Assembly (NCBI GenBank): GCA_964472785.1 | Contig: CAYYMH010000001.1 | Span: forward strand, 124,001 to 188,000 | DNA length: 64,000 nt | Origin: CAYYMH01 sp964472785 | Lineage (GTDB): Bacteria > Zhuqueibacterota > Zhuqueibacteria > Thermofontimicrobiales > Thermofontimicrobiaceae | Direction: 5' to 3' | Shown here: piece by piece, positions 46,806 to 54,258 of the stretch | Layout of the letters: each line of letters opens with the position of its first letter | Position numbering within the stretch: position 1 is the first letter of the stretch | Position numbers and translations under genes: made by a program | The notes under the pieces: model-generated | Database searches by the model: none | What the model was told of the DNA's origin: nothing | The model's input: the letters and a program-made list of their open reading frames with translations, nothing else

Positions 46806-48344
46806 TCAATTTTCATCGATCAATGATTCACCTGTCATTTCATCTGGCTGCGGAACATCCAAAATTTTGAGCATGGTTGGCGCAATGTCACATAATTTGC
46901 CGTGTTCTCTCAATCTGACAACTTTTTTGTCAGGAGAAATGAAAATAAATGGTACCGGATTTAACGAATGTTGTGTGTGTGGCTGTTTATTTTTTCCGTC
47001 CCACATCTCTTCAGAATTGCCATGGTCAGCGGTTATCAACACCGTCCCATTTTTTTCGATAAATGTGTTAACCAATTTTCCCACATTTTTATCGACTTCT
47101 TCCACAGCTTTGACAGCAGCCTCAAAAATTCCGGAGTGACCGACCATGTCTCCGTTAGCAAAATTGAGAATGATAACATCATATTTTTCATCATCAATAG
47201 CCTGAAGCAGCTTTTTAGTAACTTCCGGAGCACTCATTTCCGGCTGCAAATCATAAGTGGAAACTTTTGGTGACGGAACAAGAATCCGGTCTTCGCCTTC
47301 AAATTGTTTTTCCTCGCCACCGTTGAAAAAATAGGTAACATGAGCGTATTTTTCGGTTTCTGCAATTCTCAATTGAGTCAGCCCTTGCTTGCTAATGACT
47401 TCCCCAAATATATTTTTTAACTTCACATCCTTGAATAATACCGGAAAAGGAAAATCCTCCTGGTAGCGCGTCAACGTTGTGTATTTGAGACTTAGTTTTG
47501 GCTTTCTTTCAAACTCGGAAAAATCGTTAAAATTCAGCGCCATTGCAATCTGTCGCATTCGATCCGCTCTGAAGTTGAACGTCAGGAAGCCATCGCCGTC
47601 TTTGAGCAGATGATTTTTTCCGTTATCATCAACAATAATCGGTTTTAAAAATTCGTCGGTAATGCCCTGATCGTACATATCTTGCACCGCCTGAACTGGA
47701 TTGTCGGTGTGAACGCCTTTGCCTTTGGTTAATGCTTCGTAGGCGCGCTGAATTCTCTCCCAGCGGTTATCACGATCCATAATATAGTAGCGGCCAATAA
47801 TGGTGGATAGTGTTCCGATGTTTTCGTCTCTCATAAAATCGATAATGTTTTTAATATATTTTATACCGCTGTTCGGCGGCGTATCCCGTCCATCGGTGAT
47901 GGCGTGTAAAAATACATTTTCAACTTGATTTTTCTTTAAAATTTTTAAAATGTCCATCAGATGTCGATAATCAGAGTGAACACCCGCATCCGACAACAAG
48001 CCGGTTAAATGAAGTGCCTTATTATTTTTCTTGACATAATCCACTAATTCGATAAATTCAGGGATTTTTTCGAAACTCCCGTTTTTTAACGATTCGGTTA
48101 TTCGCACCAGTTCTTGTTTCACCACACGTCCGGCGCCAATGTTAAGGTGCCCGACTTCCGAATTTCCCATAATGCCTTCGGGTAAGCCAACAGCCATACC
48201 GTGACAGGCTAATTTTGTCCATGGTCTATGTTCAAAATAATTATCGAGATTGGGTGTGTGAGCTTTTTTGACCGCATTGTTCTCTTCAGTGTCCCGTATT
48301 CCGACTCCATCCATAATAATTAACAGTAGCTTGTTTTTGCTCAT
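46806..48344 (-). CDS. gpmI: 2,3-bisphosphoglycerate-independent phosphoglycerate mutase
   Basis: A 512-residue alkaline-phosphatase-superfamily enzyme that interconverts 3- and 2-phosphoglycerate using two Mn ions. The N-terminal LLLIIMDGVGIRD carries the first metal Asp, and the phosphorylated Ser62 is in MGNSEVGHLNIGAGR. HAITDGRDTPPNSG and FRADRMRQI are substrate-binding blocks. The C-terminal NGDMVGHSG and TADHGNSEEMWD give further metal ligands. I chose the ATG at 48344 over 48350 because GGTGA then has 6-base spacing and the catalytic Ser is numbered 62 as in the family. Confidence 0.96.
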   Translation of the reverse strand: MSKNKLLLIIMDGVGIRDTEENNAVKKAHTPNLDNYFEHRPWTKLACHGMAVGLPEGIMGNSEVGHLNIGAGRVVKQELVRITESLKNGSFEKIPEFIELVDYVKKNNKALHLTGLLSDAGVHSDYRHLMDILKILKKNQVENVFLHAITDGRDTPPNSGIKYIKNIIDFMRDENIGTLSTIIGRYYIMDRDNRWERIQRAYEALTKGKGVHTDNPVQAVQDMYDQGITDEFLKPIIVDDNGKNHLLKDGDGFLTFNFRADRMRQIAMALNFNDFSEFERKPKLSLKYTTLTRYQEDFPFPVLFKDVKLKNIFGEVISKQGLTQLRIAETEKYAHVTYFFNGGEEKQFEGEDRILVPSPKVSTYDLQPEMSAPEVTKKLLQAIDDEKYDVIILNFANGDMVGHSGIFEAAVKAVEEVDKNVGKLVNTFIEKNGTVLITADHGNSEEMWDGKNKQPHTQHSLNPVPFIFISPDKKVVRLREHGKLCDIAPTMLKILDVPQPDEMTGESLIDEN

Positions 48345-48350
48345 GATCAT

Positions 48351-48816
48351 TCACCTTTTCCATTTTTTTTGCTTTATAAGATTAGATGTATTTAACCATA
48401 AAAAGCAGCTTCAGTTTCAAATATTTTTGATAAGCGGTAAGTTTACAGAAAGTTAAGCTTTTTAATTGGTTACTGTTCAGCCACCAAGTCTCGAAAACAC
48501 AAAGAAAAGCAGAAAAGACTGTTAGAATATTTTTAGAGATGTATTTTGTAACTTTGAGTTTTGGCGTCTTTGTGGCAAAGAAAATGCGCTGAATAGTGTA
48601 AGAGATTCGTATAAACACGAATCTAACTTTAAATCAGAAACTTGACAAAATTTCAAGTTTCTTGAAAGTTACTTTAATTGGTTGATAAATGTATTGGGCG
48701 TAATACCAAAAAAGAATAAAAAAATTAAGCAAAAATGCAAACTAAAACCACCAGAAATTGCTCGGTGGTCTTTTTTGAGTTTGAAAATAATTATATCAAT
48801 AACGATCACAAAAAAA
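48351..48816. repeat. Intergenic region with an inverted tract pair, two dyads and a terminator
   Basis: The third small inverted element is at 48480-48576, with GCCACCAAGTCTCGAAAACA facing, in reverse, GCCACAAAGACGCCAAAACT. Beyond it are two perfect dyads: AGATTCGT/ACGAATCT at 48603-48624 and GAAACTTG/CAAGTTTC at 48637-48661. A minus-strand TTGTCA-N17-TAGATT at 48620-48648 overlaps them and could be the gpmI promoter, in which case the element lies in the gpmI leader. Confidence 0.5.
48747..48776. terminator. Terminator downstream of the DUF418 gene
   Basis: ACCACC and GGTGGT form a 6-bp stem around an 11-base loop, with a T run on the plus side and a weaker TTTTAGTTT tail on the minus side. 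It lies 41 bases beyond the TGA of the extended DUF418 frame. Confidence 0.6.
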
Positions 48817-50046
48817 TCAAGCTCGTATCGGCTGAATTTTCCAATAAGTCAGAGTTCGCCAGAGCCACTCAGCCGGTCCGAATTTGAAATATCGCAACCA
48901 TAACGGCGAGATGATCAGTTGAACGATCCAGACACCAAGCACGATCAAAATTTGAAATTTACGTTCGACACTTCCGATTAATCCCAGTCCATGCCCTTAA
49001 AAAATCGTGGTGCAAATCAATGTTTGCGCTAAATAATTGGACAACGCCAATCGACCGACAGCAGCCAGTCGTTCGCTGATTCCTTTGAAATTTAACATTC
49101 GATAAAATAAGATGACTAAACTAATGTGTCCCAAGGATACGAAAATGCTTCCCCAGTAATTGAATTGCCAGCCTAAAAACATGGAAAATTCCAGTGACCA
49201 GTCTGCTCGAAAATTTTGGACCATGCCGTAGATGACCGTTGTTAGACCGATTGCGTATCCAATCACGAGTAACTGGAGATAAAAAATTCGACTTCGCTGT
49301 GCAGAGAGGACGCCCCATTTGTAAAGTGCCATTCCAATCAGCATCAAACCGCCTGCCCGCCAACCGTTCCAGATGAGGAAAATGAATGTCTGAAATTTGA
49401 TTGAAGATGCGATACGGTGATTGAGCATCTGAGAAATTAAACCACCGCGCAAGGCAGTAAGTTCGCGCTGGATCATTTCAACGCCGGGTTTCCAGCTAGC
49501 CATTGAATTTTGTATTGCCTCCGGCGGCCAAAATTTTACCGTCCAGCCAAAAAATAAGTAGATCAGTGATGCGCCCGAAACTGTTAGCAAACCAAATATT
49601 AAGAGTGTGGTCGGTCTTTTTTTCCGAAATAGAAAGGCAATGATCGAACATAAAGCGTAAGTGACCAAAATATCGCCGTGCCAGAAAACATAGGCATGAA
49701 CCATCCCGATCAACAATAGCCAAAAAGTGCGTCGATAATGCAATTCTGCAGCATTCTTACCTTTAATTTCGGCTTTTTCCGTAAACAGCACGATACCGGC
49801 ACCAAATAGAATGGAAAAAATCGTCATAAATTTCTGATCGGCAAAAACATGACTCAACATCCACACCCATTTGTTGATTCCAGTTAAATCGCCGAAAGCC
49901 GTTGGATTGATGTAGGCGGCTTCGATCATGGAAAAACTCTGAATATTCATAATTAAAATACCAAGTACAGCAAAGCCTCGAAGTATATCGAGAGAGAGAA
50001 TGCGTTGTGAAGGAGCAACCGGTGCTAACGAACTTAAATCATTCAT
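48817..50046 (-). pseudogene. DUF418 (YeiB-like) membrane protein gene interrupted by an in-frame TAA
   Basis: The first 349 codons encode a multi-spanning DUF418 protein: RILSLDILRGFAVLGILIMN, a central VHAYVFWHGDILVTYAL, and ALSNYLAQTLICTTIF. They end at TAA (48997-48999). In the same frame, without any shift, the sequence continues for 59 codons as GHGLGLIGSVERKFQILIVL, then ISPLWLRYFKFGPAEWLWR, and ends at TGA (48817-48819). That is the normal C-terminus of the family, where the stop position is usually Tyr. So a Tyr codon has become TAA, by mutation, sequencing error or recoding. Intact length would be 409 residues. Confidence 0.85.
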
Positions 50047-50078
50047 CCTTTCAGTCCTGAAATTTTTGACTTATTAAA

Positions 50079-50597
50079 TTATTTTCTTTTCCAGAATCTG
50101 GGAATCCACATCGGGACGTCATTTTTATATTTTTTGTATTCGAGACCAAATTTTTGAAGTAATAGCTTCTCTTCGTATTTTGCCATAAAATTGTAATACA
50201 GAATTATAATAATCCAGAAAAATGCTGCCGCTATCGAAAACCGGCAGATAAGTGGGATAAGATAAAATATAATCGCGCCAAGGTAAATTGGATGGCGAAT
50301 AATCTTGAAAACACCTTCCCGGATGACTTTGGGTTGGTTACGATGCCTTTTGAAAACAATGTGTAAGCCGGATTGGGCTAAAAGTCCGCCCAGAATGAAG
50401 ATCACGATCGAAAGCGAAATCCGCAGTGAATTGGGAAATCCATCTAAAGGGAGATGCGAAAAGTGGAAAATGAACGTATCCAAAATCCAAATGGCAAAGA
50501 AAATAATGAACAGAATAATTTGAATCGGATCGTTTAATTTGTGTTCGCCTGCTAAATCATCTCTTTGCTTATTGTCAGAGGTATTAAACTTCGTCAT
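50079..50597 (-). CDS. Isoprenylcysteine carboxyl methyltransferase-like (ICMT/PEMT family) membrane protein
   Basis: A 172-residue protein with four hydrophobic segments. The family's C-terminal catalytic region reads REGVFKIIRHPIYLGAIIFY near residue 95, then YEEKLLLQKFGLEYKKYKND and VPMWIPRFW. Family members methylate isoprenylated or lipid substrates with SAM; the bacterial substrate is generally unknown. It starts upstream of the DUF418 gene with a 32-base gap, so the two are likely co-transcribed. Confidence 0.85.
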   Translation of the reverse strand: MTKFNTSDNKQRDDLAGEHKLNDPIQIILFIIFFAIWILDTFIFHFSHLPLDGFPNSLRISLSIVIFILGGLLAQSGLHIVFKRHRNQPKVIREGVFKIIRHPIYLGAIIFYLIPLICRFSIAAAFFWIIIILYYNFMAKYEEKLLLQKFGLEYKKYKNDVPMWIPRFWKRK

Positions 50598-50766
50598 TCG
50601 TTTGTCCTTTGAATCGATTAATTTATGTGCTTATTACGTCAGATATTTAAATAAGATTCAGTTTTCTGTAATTTTTTGAAGGGATAAATCAAAAAATGTG
50701 GTAGCATTAAATTTCAATTTATGAAAGAAATCAAAATTGAGTAAATAAAATGAATAAATATTGAAA

Positions 50767-50798
50767 GGCGAATGAGACTGATTACGTTCCCATTCGCC
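50767..50798 (-). terminator. Probable terminator downstream of the cohesin-propeller gene
   Basis: GGCGAATG and CATTCGCC form an 8-bp perfect stem around a 16-base loop, 50 bases beyond the stop. The T tail is weak (TTTCAATATTT). Confidence 0.5.
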
Positions 50799-50847
50799 AA
50801 ACTGTAATAAAATGTTTTCGCGATAGAGCATTAAGCAATTTTCGATT

Positions 50848-52959
50848 TTATTTCAGCAATATCATTTTTTTAATGTCTGTTAATAATCGTGCGGCACTTC
50901 CCTGTGTCCAAGTTTTGATTTGATAAAAATATATGCCGGATGGCAATGGATTCGATTTTCGGTTCAGGGCAGACCAGTTGAAGCAGTGTTGACCAGCAGG
51001 CTTTATTTTTTCAATTTGATCAACGATTCTTCCGTTAACATCATAAATGATTATCAAGACTCGACCAGGATTAGGTAAAATATATTCGATTGTTGTATGT
51101 GCATTGAACGGATTGGGGTAGTTTTGCAACAAGGTAAAATTGTCGGGCTGTTGAATTTTATTTGAGGGGTCAACGGTGGTAATGTGTCCGGCGTATTTCA
51201 AAATCAAACCATTATTTCCGACAGCCCAGCCATAAACGCTTGATGACTGGGTGACAAATGAAAAATACCGGAGTGTGTTTCCGGCGGCTGATTTCAAAAT
51301 CCAGTGTTCGCCATTGTCCTGACTGTGAAAAATCTTGTCGTCAATCAGCAGCCAAAACAAATTCTCATGTGCCACAATGTGTCGAATGCGTCCATCTGCA
51401 GGCTGGGTTTTTCCCTCCCAGTTGACACCATTGTCATGAGTAATTGCCAGCGGTCCGTTATAATGAGATGCAATGCCGTGCCCTGAATTATTAAATGCAA
51501 CCGCATAGGTTGTTGTTAAAAACGGAACTGTTTTTATGTGCCAAGTGTTACCACCGTTGGTTGTGCAAAAGATATTTGAAGAATTCGTGCCGAAACAGCC
51601 ATGCATTTTATCATCCCAACATACTGCTGGAGGCGCACTCCAATCGCCTTCTGATGCTGTTGGTGCATTCAGGAGCTGACTCCAGGTTTCACCACCGTCA
51701 CTTGTTTCTAAAATTGTCCAGACTCCGTTTACCGGATCTCCTGTTGCAACACCCTCTGTTGAATTGAACATTTTTATGTAATTTAAAAAACCGTCGGGTT
51801 GTTCGAATTTCTTCTCCCAATGTGCCCCACCGTTTTCTGTTTTGTAAATAAAGGTGACCCGATTTTGATCATTGCTCGTTCCTATCTTCCCAACAACAAG
51901 TGCAGTATCTTCGCTTAAGGCAGTCACGTTAAAATGATCCATCGTGTCCGGCAGAGACTGGGCAACATTGTCCCAGCTATCACCACCGTCTTTCGTGCGT
52001 AAAATCGCATTGCCGTAACCCACTGCCCAGACAACACGATTGGAGACCGCATCTACCGCATTGAGGTCGTTCGTGAAATCCGATGTTTGGTCAATCCAAC
52101 CCCAGGCATCGAAAATACCATCACTTGTATTGGAGGAGGGCGAACCTTCGTTAAAATAAAAATCTGAAAAAGAAATGGCGGTTCGTTCTCCTTCCATTCC
52201 GAGCACATCAAAATTTATAAATAGCAGTACTCCTGAGCCGCTTAAGTCGCTGACACCCGCATTAGCGACGGTAATCTCTCCATCACTGACAGATACAGTC
52301 GGTAATCCCCAGCTTTCTGTCAAGGTTCCATCAATTCGGACGCTTTTCGCATCCAAAATTTGTTGATCAAAATTAATTTTTGCATAGTAGGAAGAAATGC
52401 CGAGATCAGTTAAATCACTCACGCGGATCGGAACACTAATGCTCGACCCCGGATTCATTGATGTGTCCGGAATAACGACATTCACAGCTTGAACAGCACC
52501 TTCGACGGTAAAAGAACCATCCCGGGTGTTTACTCCGGGATTACCTTCATTAAAAAAGAAATCTTCAAAGCTCAGGTCAGTTTGGTCACCGGCTGATCCG
52601 GGAATATTAAAGTTGATGTAAATCAGGTCTCCTGAGCCTGTTAAAGGCGAAGTTCCGGCAACAGCGATTGTGATTTGTCCGTCCTGATCCGCGATGGTTG
52701 GCTCACCCCATGATTCAGCCAATGTTCCCTCGAAATTAACACCGGTCGCGTCCAAAACATTTTGGTCGAAATTCAATTTTAGTAAAAATGAAAAAATGTT
52801 TAACCCGGAAACATCCGACACGCGGATAGGGATGCTGATCGTTTCACATGACCACCAAGAAGTATCCGGGAGACTGACATCCACCGTTTGTGCATTCAAA
52901 ATTGAGCTAATCGAAATAGAGACGATGATTACCAAAATTAAGGTGAATTTGGTTTGCAT
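50848..52959 (-). CDS. Secreted protein with two cohesin domains, Ycf48/BNR-like propeller and type IX-style C-terminal tail
   Basis: A 703-residue protein with a signal peptide ending near LNA. Two similar cohesin-like domains cover residues 25-150 and 155-285. Each has the pattern ISIPIRVSDVSGLNIFSF / LNFDQNVLDATGV / GDLIYINF / FFFNEGNPG. Residues 290-610 contain propeller repeats of the T-x-D-G-G-x-x-W type (RTKDGGDSWDN, ETSDGGETWSQL, CTTNGGNTWHI), like Ycf48/sortilin. The last 85 residues, LLQNYPNPFNAHTTIEYILP to SGIYFYQIKT, form the T9SS type A-like sorting tail. It is probably secreted and surface-attached. No dockerin protein is seen in the window. Confidence 0.85.
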   Translation of the reverse strand: MQTKFTLILVIIVSISISSILNAQTVDVSLPDTSWWSCETISIPIRVSDVSGLNIFSFLLKLNFDQNVLDATGVNFEGTLAESWGEPTIADQDGQITIAVAGTSPLTGSGDLIYINFNIPGSAGDQTDLSFEDFFFNEGNPGVNTRDGSFTVEGAVQAVNVVIPDTSMNPGSSISVPIRVSDLTDLGISSYYAKINFDQQILDAKSVRIDGTLTESWGLPTVSVSDGEITVANAGVSDLSGSGVLLFINFDVLGMEGERTAISFSDFYFNEGSPSSNTSDGIFDAWGWIDQTSDFTNDLNAVDAVSNRVVWAVGYGNAILRTKDGGDSWDNVAQSLPDTMDHFNVTALSEDTALVVGKIGTSNDQNRVTFIYKTENGGAHWEKKFEQPDGFLNYIKMFNSTEGVATGDPVNGVWTILETSDGGETWSQLLNAPTASEGDWSAPPAVCWDDKMHGCFGTNSSNIFCTTNGGNTWHIKTVPFLTTTYAVAFNNSGHGIASHYNGPLAITHDNGVNWEGKTQPADGRIRHIVAHENLFWLLIDDKIFHSQDNGEHWILKSAAGNTLRYFSFVTQSSSVYGWAVGNNGLILKYAGHITTVDPSNKIQQPDNFTLLQNYPNPFNAHTTIEYILPNPGRVLIIIYDVNGRIVDQIEKIKPAGQHCFNWSALNRKSNPLPSGIYFYQIKTWTQGSAARLLTDIKKMILLK

Positions 52960-53290
52960 TTTAATCCCTTTCTTTTAGTGAGAAATATTGTGAGTTAATT
53001 TAGGTTAGCAGATTTGATTTTCTGTATTCGCAACCGGATCAGTCAGTTCAGGAGTGAGTGTGCTGTAATATTTCTGGTATAGGTCTAAAATTATTGAGCT
53101 TTGATAAGTATGATGATAAAAATACAATTAAATTTGATAATATTCAAGCATTTTTTTAAAAAACCTGCAATACCAAGGAAAGCAGTGGGATTACATCGAA
53201 AAATGGTTCTGAAAATAAATAACTGAAATTAATATTTTGGGGCGACGACCGTCAAATAGCGGACTGGACTCATACAATATCTGAATTTTA
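52960..53290. other. Upstream region of the cohesin-propeller gene
   Basis: No supported gene. On the minus strand, TTGAAT-N17-TATTTT lies about 160-190 bases before the start and may be its promoter. The rest is AT-rich without repeats that I can identify. Confidence 0.35.
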
Positions 53291-53327
53291 AAAAAAGCTC
53301 ATACTTTCCTCAAGTATGAGCTTTTTT
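53291..53327. terminator. Strong rho-independent terminator
   Basis: AAAAAAGCTCATACTT pairs perfectly with AAGTATGAGCTTTTTT (16 bp) around a 5-base loop. It ends the small coiled-protein gene on the minus strand, 67 bases beyond its stop, and would also stop plus-strand transcripts. Confidence 0.95.
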
Positions 53328-53393
53328 GGTACAAGCAATTTTCTAACTCGTCTTTTGTATTTTATCTTCTGAACTTAGAGATTATTCATCGCT

Positions 53394-53744
53394 CTATTCG
53401 TAATCCATATCTCGCTTGCTTCTTCTGCGAGATGATTTCCCGCCAAATTTTTCAATCTTATTGGAGTTGTCTCCGAAAGTTGCTTTGGCAGCATTTCGTA
53501 CACGTTTTGTCAAATCCCAAATAACCTTCAAACTCTCGTTTCTTTTTTTGACAGCTTCGCTACGTTCGATCTTCAATTTTTCTGCTAATTCGACCTTATC
53601 AGCAGTAGAGGATATTTTTTCCTCAAAATCCTTGATGTCCAAATTAGGCACATCAAATTCGCTTTTTAAATCCTTCCACCCTCGCAATGCCAATTCCGCC
53701 TGTCTCAATGTGTTGCGCGGAAAACTTGTACTTGCTTTTTTCAT
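53394..53744 (-). CDS. Small basic coiled-coil protein of unknown function
   Basis: A 116-residue, highly charged, largely helical protein. It opens KKASTSFPRNTLRQAELALR, continues with heptad-like Lys/Glu helices (KVELAEKLKIERSEAVKKRN), and ends in a basic tail, GKSSRRRSKRDMDYE. Three consecutive ATGs begin the frame; the third (53744) has GGTGG with 7-base spacing. There is no signal peptide. It could bind nucleic acid or another protein, but I do not recognise the family. A strong terminator supports it being a real gene. Confidence 0.7.
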   Translation of the reverse strand: MKKASTSFPRNTLRQAELALRGWKDLKSEFDVPNLDIKDFEEKISSTADKVELAEKLKIERSEAVKKRNESLKVIWDLTKRVRNAAKATFGDNSNKIEKFGGKSSRRRSKRDMDYE

Positions 53745-53750
53745 CATCAT

Positions 53751-54258
53751 TCCACCTAATACTTATTAATAATTATGATTAATTAGAAAATGTTTATTAA
53801 ATAACCTTTTTTTATGAAGATATTTAATACATAGCATATAACACTACTGTTAAATACCCGTTTACAAAGAATTTATAAAAATAATCTGAAAATGTCAATA
53901 CTTATTGCAATAATTTAATTTGTTTTTTTTCTTGTTCCCCAGCTTGCTGATAATGTAAAAAATAATTATAATTTAAAAAAAATATAAAATAAAAATGAAA
54001 ACGCCAAATTAGTTAAAACTATTTCGGCGTAAAATAAAAAAAGAAGTTTAAAGAATTTAGTGAGCTTAAGTAAAAGTAAAGATTAAAACTTAAAAAAATG
54101 AAATGCGTTAATGAATTCATTAAATTTAGCTAAATTGTCATTGTTTACCTGCAATAATGATGACAACGATGAAGGCGGATTTAATAAAACAATTCAGCTT
54201 GTATCAAAAAAACTAAAACGATCTTTTTTTTTCCAGGTTTAGGATGATTAGATTACAT
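53751..54258. other. AT-rich intergenic region
   Basis: No supported gene. ACGCCAAATTAGT and ACTATTTCGGCGT at 54001-54030 form a hairpin with two mismatches, followed on the minus strand by a T-rich tail. It is a possible distal terminator for the tyrosine-kinase gene. Confidence 0.4.

Noticed and set aside
48997..48999. Genome-wide reassignment of TAA to Tyr
   Set aside because: Many clear genes in the window end at TAA with correct family length, so the code is standard; the DUF418 case is local.
50848..52959. Cellulosome scaffoldin
   Set aside because: No dockerin-bearing enzyme, anchoring S-layer homology domain or cellulose-binding module is visible; only two cohesin-like modules are present.
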